From Neoechinorhynchus agilis (taxonomy: Eukaryota > Acanthocephala), in NCBI GenBank assembly GCA_051530055.1, contig CM121343.1, positions 2,852,001 to 2,916,000 of the forward strand: DNA of 64,000 bases, read 5' to 3'. How positions within the stretch are numbered: position 1 is the stretch's first letter; every line of letters begins with the position of its first letter. The translations under genes were made by a program, and so were the position numbers. The notes beneath the pieces are model-generated. The model made no database searches. It saw only the letters and a list, made by a program, of their open reading frames with translations, and was not told the origin of the DNA. Below are positions 55,136 through 64,000 of this stretch, piece after piece.

Positions 55136-57067
55136 ATGGCGATCAAGCGAACGTCAAATCCTAAGGAGAAATCACTCGCTCAAATTTGTGATGAATTGAG
55201 AGATAATCTCGATGGTGATTCTTGCACAATCAACCAATCTTTGGCCAAACGCAACCTGCGAGAATTGTTAACGCGATCGATTACAGCCGAAGAAATCTTA
55301 AACTTTGGGATGCTTGAGATAGTAGACGAAATGGCACTAGACAAAGATTGCAAAAGTACAAGTTGGTTCCTGAGTAAATTAAAGAACAAATTCAAAAAGA
55401 TTGTCGGTGAAAAATATTGTCCAAGGATGAAAACGACGAAGACATTGGTCAGTACGACCTCAACTCGAAAACGAACAAACAAAGATGAAATAATGGCGAA
55501 AAAGAAGACGACAGATTCAAGCGATAAAGGACGAACGATTTATGAAAAGTCAACGTCCCAATCATTAAATATTTTAATTAAAAAGGTTAAAATTGGATTG
55601 GACCCACAGTTTAAAGTTACAAACAAGAGCTTAGTAACCAGTGCCTTTTCTGAGATTCTCAAACAAGAAATGACCATCTCTCAGATTAATAAGTCCGGCC
55701 TAATAAAGATTCTCCACCAAATGAATCAAAACAAAGAAAACGGAGAACTGGACCATTTGATTAAAGAAGTGGCAGCAAAAATTAAAGTAGTGCTTGGCAT
55801 GGAAAAAGGTAAAAATGCAGATGATAAATCTCATAGGATGTCCGGTATCCAATCAAAGTTCGATGTTGAGATTGAAGAGCAGTGTCCGATAGAAACGAAA
55901 TCTAAATCCAGTTTTGAAGACACGAGCTGTAAAGAAATTTCAAGGAAGAGGACGTCGTCAACCATTCAAGGTGAAGAGAAAACAAAAATTCAGCGGACAG
56001 ATTCAACACATCTCCGTCAAAGAATCTTGATGACTATGAACTCTGAACACGAAATTGTTAATTCTGATTTATTAAGGAGCATCTTTGATGAAATTCTGAA
56101 AGGCGAAGTTAGCCTGAGTGAAATTCGTCAATCCGGATTGATAGATGTCCTTGAAGAGATGCTCGACAACAAGGATAATGCTCCACTCAAGAAACTCTTA
56201 ATCCAAGTTGCTATGAAGGTCAAGGAGGCTTTCAATCAAACACGATCTAAAGAAGGACGAGCCACGAAACCCAAATTAAATAAACCAATAGAAGTAGAAG
56301 CCGAATTATCAGATACTGATTCTAGTGATCGGGATTCTAACGCAATTTCGGAAAAGAGAACAGAATCGCCGAAGAGAATCAATAGCGATGGAGAAATAGA
56401 AACGGGACATCACAACGTTGAAAAGGTTCACAGTCAACAGATTTCAGAATCCAACAAATTGATGCCGTCTTCTCGTTTAACCAAGAAGATTAAATTACTA
56501 AAATTTTTATTGGATTCGCAATACGCAACCAAAAGCCTAGAACTGGTGGACGATGTCCTTTCCGAGATTTCAGAATTAGAGATGACTGTGGATGAAATCA
56601 AAGATTCCGATCTTATAACTACACTCCTTAAGATGGCCAGCAACGAGGAAAACGAACCGTTAATCGACATCATCAATAAAATCGGAAAAAAGATCGCGGG
56701 AATCTATAATTGGCAACCTACGGAAATGTCCAATATTTCGATCGAAAATAAATCAGGGTCACAATTGGAGGACAAATCACTGAATGAATCGATTTCAAAA
56801 AGAAAATCAAAGCCTTCAATTGAAATGAACTTGAGCATCAAGGAACTCTGCGATCGTTTAAAAAGCATCTTGGACGAGAAGTTCACTGTTCGGAACCACG
56901 CGATGCTAAAGCGGATACTCAGCGCGATGATTAAACGTGAAATAACGCTGAGTGAAATTCGGAATAACAATTTGGTGAACATCCTAAGTCAAGTTCGTTC
57001 GAATCACTTAAATATTCGGCACAAAGGACAGCTTGAAAAATTGCTGAAAAAAATAAATGGCGGCTGA
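55136..57067 (+). CDS. Protein with five tandem IBD/TFIIS-N-like helical repeats
   Basis: A single open exon, 643 residues from ATG at 55,136 (the frame is open further upstream without ATG). It consists of five copies of a domain of about 75 residues, at about residues 15-95, 145-225, 300-375, 445-525 and 565-643. Each has the pattern L-x-x-L, a break, a helix with (L/I)-L-x-x-(L/M), then T/S-(L/A)-x-E/Q-I (EMTISQI, EVSLSEI, EMTVDEI, EITLSEI), then LI-x-x-L-x-x-M, then LxxLIxxVAxKIK. This is the helix pattern of TFIIS N-terminal/LEDGF integrase-binding-type domains, which bind short disordered motifs in transcription elongation factors. Linkers are charged and Ser-rich. The family call is by eye; the repeat structure itself is clear. 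Confidence 0.7.
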   Translation: MAIKRTSNPKEKSLAQICDELRDNLDGDSCTINQSLAKRNLRELLTRSITAEEILNFGMLEIVDEMALDKDCKSTSWFLSKLKNKFKKIVGEKYCPRMKTTKTLVSTTSTRKRTNKDEIMAKKKTTDSSDKGRTIYEKSTSQSLNILIKKVKIGLDPQFKVTNKSLVTSAFSEILKQEMTISQINKSGLIKILHQMNQNKENGELDHLIKEVAAKIKVVLGMEKGKNADDKSHRMSGIQSKFDVEIEEQCPIETKSKSSFEDTSCKEISRKRTSSTIQGEEKTKIQRTDSTHLRQRILMTMNSEHEIVNSDLLRSIFDEILKGEVSLSEIRQSGLIDVLEEMLDNKDNAPLKKLLIQVAMKVKEAFNQTRSKEGRATKPKLNKPIEVEAELSDTDSSDRDSNAISEKRTESPKRINSDGEIETGHHNVEKVHSQQISESNKLMPSSRLTKKIKLLKFLLDSQYATKSLELVDDVLSEISELEMTVDEIKDSDLITTLLKMASNEENEPLIDIINKIGKKIAGIYNWQPTEMSNISIENKSGSQLEDKSLNESISKRKSKPSIEMNLSIKELCDRLKSILDEKFTVRNHAMLKRILSAMIKREITLSEIRNNNLVNILSQVRSNHLNIRHKGQLEKLLKKINGG

Positions 57068-57069
57068 TG

Positions 57070-57540
57070 TTATCAATCATCACTGATTTTACCCATGTTT
57101 AAGAGACGATTGACCTAGGATAAAATATTGTTCATGATATTCAAGGAGCTTTTGGTCGTAGTCGCAACTATCTACGCATTCTCATGATGAATAAGAATAA
57201 ATTATTATGATAGATCAAAGAATGAAAAAATTTGTGTTTCAGAAAGCCTTTCATTTCAAAAATTCTTGATGAAATCTACACGATAAATGGAATTTAAGAA
57301 TATAATTTTTCACATCCAAGGCCGTTGTGGTAGATTTCGAGTTTTTCTTCGTCTAGGACTCAATGTTCTCCATTTTATACGTTTTTATCTAAAAAGATGA
57401 GTTGGCTGGAAAAAGCATATATTTTATTGAAGTCTTCATCCGGTAAAGAATTTCTCATTAAATACGTTATCGGATAAGACCGTTGTAGTAGACCTGGAGT
57501 TTTTCTTCGTTCAGGACTCAATGTTCTCCATTTTATACGT
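57070..57540. other. 3' region with a local direct repeat
   Basis: AGTTTTTCTTCGTCTAGGACTCAATGTTCTCCATTTTATACGT-like text occurs at 57,340 and again at 57,499, about 160 bp apart, so a short tandem duplication. No gene. Confidence 0.6.
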
Positions 57541-57810
57541 ATCGCAAATATCGCCATCGTTATTTGTTTTATGTTCGATATTTAAAGCATCACACGAAGA
57601 AATTTTAAATCTTTAGAAGGATCTCCTTTTTTAGAAATAATTTCCACGTTTTTTCCGCAACGTTAATGAAAATATATTCCCGGGCGATCTCAAGACCAAT
57701 TTCACCTATCAAAAAATTTAAAGAAATTTTTAATAATTCATTGCTGTTACAATAAGAGAACATTATTTTAAAGAATCCGTATAGAATGATCAAATGTCTA
57801 AGTAATTTTT
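57541..57810 (+). repeat. Inner inverted repeat, left arm
   Basis: The complement of this segment reappears at about 59,480-59,745 with roughly 90% similarity by eye (AAATTTCTTCGTGTGATG, AACAGCAATGAATTATTAA and AACGTGGAAATTATTTCTA are shared). A gene (58,820-59,311) lies between the arms. Confidence 0.9.
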
Positions 57811-57819
57811 CAAAATGAT

Positions 57820-58815
57820 TTTACGTTTTGTCTTTGTGTCGATGGATTTTGATTGTAGTGAGGAGCGCTCTAAAAATCTGGATTTTAGATTTTCAAAAAA
57901 GATAGGTTGCATGAATCGCAAAAATGCATTTTAGTTTATATTTCGAGAAAAGTTTCAGGTTTTCAATATCGTTATAATTTTGAATTACTAAGCTTTTCTA
58001 ACGAGAACAATCATCTTATTAAATTCATGGTCGATAAACAGGTTTTTATTAATTGTTTTACGCGGAAGTTTTGCCCATAAAGTCGTTTTGACCTTCTGTC
58101 TTTAATTTTATCGTTTTGTGTTCTTTTGAAATTGCAAAAGTCAATTACAATTTTATATATCCGCATTTTATGTTCATTTTTAAATTGGTGCAAATTTGAA
58201 AAATATGTTATAAAGCCTTCAAAAAATGCGTTCGACGATTAAATGTTTTTTAATACCAAAAGTTGTGATTTCTAATAGATACAAAAAACGTAGCTGAAGC
58301 GAACACGTTGAACCTTTTCCAAAACAACGAAATTAAAAAATTTCCTCGAATTTGAGAGATCGAACATTGGATTCGGATTGAATAACAAAAGATTTCATTC
58401 TTCGTGCAACCCGTTTATCCGATTTTCTACCTAAATAAAAAAAGCTTTTAAAATGCTAAAATCGTTATTAGAACATTGCGTTATTTCAAAAGTTGCGAAA
58501 TAAATATATCCTAAAATGCTAACAACTAGAAAAACTTTTTGACCAATCGGTGAACAGATTTGCATTCACTTAATTGAGATCATTTCATTAAATAAATTTA
58601 AGAGCACGTCTCCAAGTTCAGCTTTTGCTCAATATCTAAAGTGTAACGTTAAGCGCAAAAACGCCGGGAAACTTTGTCATTAATTTCGAACAAAGGCGAA
58701 ACACGCAAACGATTGAAAGTAACGCGAAAACCAATTTAGAAACTACTTTAATCTTAATAACATTTAAAAAATGTGCTCCCAGCAACAATTGCACACAGCA
58801 GCATAATAAATATTG
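57820..58815. other. AT-rich sequence within the inverted-repeat loop
   Basis: No supported gene or repeat. Confidence 0.4.
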
Positions 58816-58819
58816 CCGT

Positions 58820-59311
58820 TCACATTATGTACAAAATGCAACGGTCACCATCTGAACCATCTTCTTGTGTTGTTGAAGTCTTAGATTTTCTCATTTTTCC
58901 AGAATTTGGGTTTTTCAATTTTTTATTAACTTTGGATGTAGCCGTATATTTATTTTCGATGTTTGATGTTGGATTGACTTCTTCTTTTTGCTTCAAACCC
59001 CCAATAATCATAATTTTACTGTTGTCCTGATTGATGACTTCATCTACGATTTTTTTCCAGCCTTCGCGATAGTCTTGCCACGTTTTCTTATTTTCATGAT
59101 GGGAGGATAGTTTCAAGTCACTATCTTTATGGTTGTTGCTGATATCAACTTTCTCTTTTAACTCCGTATTCCCCCACAAAAGCATTTTACTAATGCTCGC
59201 AATATTCCACGAAATCCTTTTTAATTTTTTGGTCTCCTTAGTGTTCCCACCATTGCTAATTTCACTTAGTTTTGTATCACTGCTCTGCTTAAGACAAAAG
59301 CATTTTCTCAT
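58820..59311 (-). CDS. Hypothetical 163-residue protein
   Basis: Open from ATG at 59,311; TCGTTTAGTG just before it offers a splice acceptor two bases from the ATG. The start MRKCFCLKQSS has a C-x-C that could be lipidated. The middle has a weakly conserved-looking part (KTWQDYREGWKKIVDEVIN) and the C-terminal half is Lys/Ser/Thr-rich, ending DGDRCILYIM. Longer than chance frames nearby and using ordinary codons, but I recognise no family. It is in the loop of an inverted repeat, so it may travel with it. Confidence 0.5.
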   Translation of the reverse strand: MRKCFCLKQSSDTKLSEISNGGNTKETKKLKRISWNIASISKMLLWGNTELKEKVDISNNHKDSDLKLSSHHENKKTWQDYREGWKKIVDEVINQDNSKIMIIGGLKQKEEVNPTSNIENKYTATSKVNKKLKNPNSGKMRKSKTSTTQEDGSDGDRCILYIM

Positions 59312-59479
59312 CACTAAACGAAAAGATGTTAAGAAAAAAATACAAATTTTATACTAACTTTTCATTTTACTAGTATTAAAGCCGCAATATTACAGAAGTG
59401 AAACGTTTAAGGATGAAAAGTTGCCATAGTGATGCAAATTTTTTTCTTGAATTCTGATTGGACAGATTTTAATCTTATT

Positions 59480-59745
59480 AATTAGACATTTGATCATTCT
59501 ATATGATTCTTTTAAAATAATGTTCTCTCATTGTAACAGCAATGAATTATTAAAAATTTCTTTAAATTCTTTTTGATAGGTGTGGTCTTGAGATCGCTCG
59601 AGAATATATTTTCAATAACGTTGCGGAAAAAACGTGGAAATTATTTCTAAAAAAGGAGATCCTTCTAAAGATTTAAAATTTCTTCGTGTGATGTTTTAAA
59701 TATCGAGCATAAAACAAATAACGATGGCAATATTGGCGATACCTG
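59480..59745 (-). repeat. Inner inverted repeat, right arm
   Basis: Inverted copy of 57,541-57,810. See that entry. Confidence 0.9.
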
Positions 59746-59759
59746 CAGAACACTAAATT

Positions 59760-61055
59760 GATTATAGAACTGGTTTTTATTGAAGTCAACCTTATAAAAA
59801 TATACAACTTTCTTCATGCTTTTCCTCTTTGGGGTCGCACAAAAACCTGCAGTCGTGAGACCTCACACAGCCCTTCAGCCGGTTTCTCCAAACGTCGGTC
59901 TTCAGCCACAAAGTCTTTCCATCGTTTTCTCTTCCACTTTTTCGCTCCATTTGATCCCCAAGCTTTTGGTGTTTCGTCGACTTCAAAATCATTCATCGCA
60001 CTGGATGAAAGTATTTAGAATTTCTCGACGAAATCGATTGCTCATTTTACAAATCGAAGTAGAAATGAGGAAACAAAGCTTAGTAAAGACTACGCTCCGT
60101 CCTTAAACCTAATGATTTAACTACCCTTCTTCAGACTTCTTCAGAGTGGAAAACCAAGATTTTGAGATGCTTCTTTGAAGGACCTTCATTGGAGGAAGTT
60201 TGAGTAAAGATTTGAACTATACAGCATTTTTGTCTCGCTTTAGCCTATTAAGCAATCTCCATTCAAACGAAAGTAAAAAATTAAATTCAAAGTTGGCTTG
60301 GTTTCCCGGCATTTAACGCAGTTTATTTTAAAAGTATTTAGGAAATTAATCTTCAGAGCCCTGAACATAGAAGAAATCCGGTGGGCTGTTGGATGCATTG
60401 TGCGCCCAAGTACCTCATCATTGGCAAATTATTAGGCTGAAATCAATTATTGAGGATTTCATTTGGGAAAATGTTGCCCAATGGGATTTCTGCCTACAAC
60501 AAAGTTTTTCGGCCACGTCCAAGTGAGATGAACAGTCGAATTGGGCCTTTGAAGATATTTAGTTAGAAAATTGCTTTGATCAAGAGTGTGCGTGTGGTGT
60601 ACACGAATCAAACAACTCTTGTCTGTAGTCGACAGAAACGTGGTAAATTTATGGTCAGAAAAGACGGAATAACCGTAGGTGAGGGAGGTTGAAATAAAGC
60701 TGAACTAAAATTTGGAGATAAATTTTAAAGGCGTTGTACTTGATGGAGAGAGTGATGTGCGAGTCCCATTTCAAATTTGATTGAAATTGGATACTTAGAA
60801 TTCTGAGGGAGGTAACTCGTAGGATGCCAAAGCTCAGGGGAGGGAAGCATTTAGAGAAATTGAGGTGGAGTTTGGGATTGGTGCAGAAATCTTTGATGTG
60901 GATGATTTCGTTAGAGGTTAAGGAGTGGGAGAGGTGAGGTGGTGATTGAGTGCTGAGGGTAAGATCGCCGGTGAGACGAGAGAGGTTTGAGGTCGTCTAA
61001 GAAAATATTAAATAGAAGTGGTGACTGTGACGATTGGTATGCTATTGATCGGTTT
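59760..61055 (+). repeat. Outer inverted repeat, left arm (about 1.3 kb)
   Basis: The complement of this segment makes up 62,920 to the window end. Shared words include TCGACGAAATCGATTGCTCA, CCTTCATTGGAGGAAGTTTG, TTTCGGCCACGTCC-like text near 60,510 and ACCATAAATTTACCACG inverted. The inner 400 bp (60,650-61,055) is a LINE fragment read on the minus strand. Confidence 0.92.
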
Positions 61056-61059
61056 TTTT

Positions 61060-61500
61060 GAAATCGTTCAGTTGACTATTGACTGTAAAGTATGAAGAGA
61101 AGATTATGGTCAGTTAAGATGACGAATAGATATTAAGGAAATGACCGGATCAGGGATCAAGTGATGTGAAATGCATCAAAAACTTTCTTCGCCTTGTAAA
61201 CGAGGGAAGATGGAAAGCGGACTGTATAATAAATGGAAAAAAATTGATTGAAGAACTAATGAAAGAACATGAAATTTTAAAGGCATGCCTCTCCGGTTGA
61301 TGAATGATTATCTTAAAAACCGAGCAGTCGTAGCGAAAATTAAGTTCCCGAATAATCTTGGTGCAGAGGGATAATCTCCTTCAATAGCTGTTTCACTGTA
61401 AGCTTTACGCCCAAAACTTTAATAATTCCTTTTTCATTTTTTTGAAGTCTAGCTACCCGGTTTTTACTTCTCCTTGGGATTTCTATGGTAATGAAGTTTC
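61060..61500. other. Loop sequence of the outer inverted repeat
   Basis: No gene. 61,450-61,500 carries the PWDFYGNEVSDFF coding remnant also seen near 47.4 kb. Confidence 0.5.
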
Positions 61501-61504
61501 TGAT

Positions 61505-61650
61505 TTTTTCTCTAAATGTTGATAATTTAATTGCTTGAGCATCAGATCACTTGTTTCCATGAAACATACGGTTAGGAGTTTTGTACTCAGTACTCCGGAT
61601 CATCAAATAACTCCTGAGGAGGTGGGATTCATTAGTTAGTTCCCGAAACA
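61505..61650 (+). repeat. Partial copy of the CTCCGGATCC foldback family
   Basis: CTAAATGTTGATAATTTAAT, ACATACGGTTAGGAGTTTTG, and CTCCTGAGGAGGTGGGATTC match units of the 45.7-47.4 kb cluster. Confidence 0.8.
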
Positions 61651-61822
61651 ATGCTTCGATTGATACTCACAACGTTTGGTGAAGGTCTCTAGATGAGAAT
61701 GTGAAAGCCAATTTGATACGTCACGGGTTTTTTAAAGCGCGCTCTGACCTAGGAAGAAATCACGGTTAAATAAACTTTTTAAAAAAGATTAAAATAAAAA
61801 TGATGGTAGCACCGTGTTTCTG

Positions 61823-62280
61823 ATGGCTGCTAACTCGTATGATTGTTCTTCTGAACCTGGAAGAAATAAATTACGACTGTCATCTTCAGTGAAGGAGGAT
61901 ATGTTGACGTTTGAAAGGCGATTGACGGACGTTGTGTCTTGCTGTAGATCGTCGGACTACAAATGGCGTGCGTTTCTGACTTCAGTAATCACCGCCCTCC
62001 TTGTGAGCGGCTACGATCTACTGACGGACTCAACAGCGCCAAATGCGATTCAATCAATAACGATTCATTTCCGGCGGATGACTGTCGATCGGGAAATGCT
62101 TCGATAAAGCGACATCCAATATTTCCGGTTTCTGCGATCAGTCTTGTCGTTTTCATCACTGCATTCGGGGCCCATAAACGATGCAGGGTCGCCAATACGG
62201 TTGCTATGAGGTGCAATTCAACACTGGAAACGTTCTATATGAGCTGTGATTCTGGCGGAAAACTTATTTTGCTTTCTTAA
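61823..62280 (+). CDS. cnep1r1: Nuclear envelope phosphatase-regulatory subunit 1 (TMEM188)
   Basis: CNEP1R1 is the two-pass membrane partner of the CTDNEP1 phosphatase that dephosphorylates lipin at the nuclear envelope and ER. Exons 61823-62035 and 62077-62280 give 138 residues (human 125). N-terminal part: EDMLTFERRLTDVV and KWRAFLTSV (first membrane helix), then GYDLLTDS. C-terminal part: RHPIFPVSAISLVVF (second helix), GAHKR, and the diagnostic MSCDSGGKLIL. The two parts are in different frames. Removing 41 nt that form a hairpin joins them and gives exactly the human spacing between the LIDPE-like and HPFF-like motifs. An AATAAA is at about 62,319. The gene lies in the loop of a large inverted repeat. 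Confidence 0.88.
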
Positions 62281-62284
62281 ATAG

Positions 62285-62635
62285 TTCCCGGATCGTAAAA
62301 ATCGTATTGCACCTTCGAATAAAGTTCACAACTCATTGCGTCTTTTGTTTGATAATCGCGTTTTTTGCAATTTAACGGCAATCATACCACCTCTTTTTTA
62401 TCAATCGATGTAAAATGGATCGATTTCTAATGGAACTGTGGTAATATAAACACGTTTATTTCTTAATTAACGAAGAATAGGACTTTGGGCTGTCCGTTAC
62501 CAAAAACATAATGAATCAGACAAAGATTATCTTAGCGTTGTGCGCCTTGATTTAATCGCCTTAAAATTAGCCAATGGAAACATTGTACTCTAATAATCTG
62601 CCCTATTTCAGACCTGTTCTGATTTCGGTCTAAAC
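62285..62635. other. 3' flank of CNEP1R1
   Basis: No further feature seen. Confidence 0.4.
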
Positions 62636-62639
62636 TCAT

Positions 62640-63310
62640 GGAAGATCCACGGGCTCGAATCTTATCTTCACAGTCGAAAACAATACATTCACTGCCTAGC
62701 TGAATCCCCTATTACCGTACCTCAAGGTGCCGTCTTGTCACTTTGGTATCGTGAGCATCCCTACACTTTTCTATTTCCCTAAAACTCACCCCTCGACAAC
62801 AACCCTAAAGCTATCCGGTTTTTCGTATTTGTTACTCAGAGTTCTCAATGCAATATCAAGATATTCATTTGGAATCTCGGGTAAGATTTTTTTGGGTTTT
62901 TTACATGGTTTACCATACGCATTAAACCGATCAATAGCATACCAATCGTCACAGTCACCACTTCTATTTAATATTTTCTTAGACGACCTCAAACCTCTCT
63001 CGTCTCACCGGCGATCTTACCCTCAGCACTCAATCACCACCCCACCTCTCCCACTCCTTAACCTCTAACGAAATCATCCACATCAAAGATTTCTGCACCA
63101 ATCCCAAACTCCACCTCAATTTCTCTAAATGCTTCCCTCCCCTGAGCTTTGGCATCCTACGAGTTACCTCCCTCAGAATTCTAAGTATCCAATTTCAATC
63201 AAATTTGAAATGGGACTCGCACATCACTCTCTCCATCAAGTACAACGCCTTTAAAATTTATCTCCAAATTTTAGTTCAGCTTTATTTCAACCTCCCTCAC
63301 CTACGGTTAT
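62640..63310 (+). pseudogene. LINE fragment related to 27.4-28.4 kb
   Basis: Plus-strand words such as TCGAATCTTATCTTCACA and TATTTAATATTTTCTTA, then FNIFLDDLKPLS, match the RT region of the 27.4 kb element. A stretch of unrelated sequence (about 62,800-62,920) interrupts it. The part from 62,920 on also belongs to the right arm of the outer inverted repeat. Confidence 0.8.
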
Positions 63311-64000
63311 TCCGTCTTTTCTGACCATAAATTTACCACGTTTCTGTCGACTACAGACCAGAGTTGTTTGATTCGTGTACACCACACGCACACTCTTGAT
63401 CAAAGCAATTTTCTAACTAAATATCTTCAAAGGCCCAATTCGACTGTTCATCTCACTTGGACGTGGTCGAAAAACTTTTGCTGGGGGCTGAAATCCCATT
63501 GGGCGATTTCAGCCTAATAATTTGCCAACGATGAGGTACTTGGGCGCACAATGCACCCAACGGCCCACCGGATTTCTTCTATGTTTAGGGCTCTGAAGAT
63601 TAATTTCCCAAATATTTTTAAAATAAACTACGTTAAATGCCGGGAAACCAAGCCGACTTTGAATTTAAATTTCTACTTTCGTTTGAATGGAGATTGATTA
63701 ATAGGCTAAAGCGCAACGAAAATGCTGTATGGTTGAAATCTTTACTCAAACTTCCTCCAATGAAGGTCCTTCAAAGAAACATCTCAAAATCTTGGTTTTC
63801 CACTCTGAAGAAGTCTGAAAGATGAATTAGTTAAATCATTGAGTTTAAGGACTGAGCGTAGTCTTTACTAAGCTTTGCTTCCTCATTTCTACTTCGATTT
63901 GTAAATGAGCAATCGATTTCGTCGAGAAATTCTAAATGCTTTCATCAGTGCGATGAATAATTTTGAAATCGACGAAACAAGAGAAAACGATGGAAAGACT
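62920..64000 (-). repeat. Outer inverted repeat, right arm (continues past the window)
   Basis: Inverted copy of 59,760-61,055, starting at CCGATCAATAGCATACC. It is still matching at the last base (GATGGAAAGACT against AGTCTTTCCATC at about 59,911), so the arm extends beyond the window. Confidence 0.92.

Noticed and set aside
62003-62109. Canonical GTGAGC-AAAG intron in CNEP1R1
   Set aside because: It keeps frame but removes half of the first membrane helix and the conserved LLTDS motif, so it is unlikely to be the functional splice.

Overview
The window is AT-rich nuclear DNA from a metazoan. It holds a kindlin, a claudin-like protein, LDLa/LRR and peritrophin-type proteins, ubinuclein, ASH2 and an animal-type proteasome beta5. 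Most introns are short (about 45-90 nt). The closely spaced SNRPD3, NDUFB7 and V-ATPase e genes lie on one strand, with an AG directly before each ATG, which suggests operons with spliced-leader trans-splicing, as in nematodes or appendicularians. I cannot name the species.

Layout. 1-5 kb: an LRR surface protein and a chitin-binding protein among foldback elements. 5.9-8.4 kb: a decayed Penelope-like element. 8.4-12.95 kb: a 141-bp satellite of about 31 copies. 13-16.6 kb: a minus-strand gene with one leucine-rich repeat per exon. 17.8-20.8 kb: small genes I do not recognise. 20.95-21.18 kb: a compact RNase P RNA gene. 23.2-25.2 kb: PSMB5. 26-28.5 kb: retroelement remains. 28.9-30.5 kb: ASH2. 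31.8-32.8 kb: two small minus-strand genes. 32.9-38 kb: kindlin. 38.7-42 kb: retroelement, foldback and tandem repeats. 42.3-44.5 kb: ubinuclein. 44.7-45.4 kb: a claudin-like four-pass protein. 45.7-47.4 kb: a tandem foldback cluster. 47.9-49.6 kb: the putative operon. 50.7-52.4 kb: a divergent CK1-family kinase. 55.1-57.1 kb: a protein with five IBD/TFIIS-N-like repeats. 57.5-64 kb: two large nested inverted repeats, with CNEP1R1 in the loop of the outer one.

Main discovery candidate. Several conserved genes are interrupted by introns that lack usable GT-AG ends, or make better sense without them. These introns are bounded by gene-specific terminal inverted repeats of about 9-19 bp that would pair the intron ends into a hairpin. 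The clearest are in the claudin-like gene (39 nt), CNEP1R1 (41 nt), ASH2 (about 137 nt), kindlin (about 552 nt) and PSMB5 (about 861 nt). Excision at the repeats restores the reading frame, and in the best cases the exact family length. Weaker cases are in CK1, ubinuclein and one unknown gene. They coexist with ordinary GT-AG introns, often in the same gene. This resembles nonconventional introns known from euglenids and MITE-derived non-canonical introns reported in the larvacean Fritillaria. The repeat-rich background, full of foldback elements, suggests a source for them.
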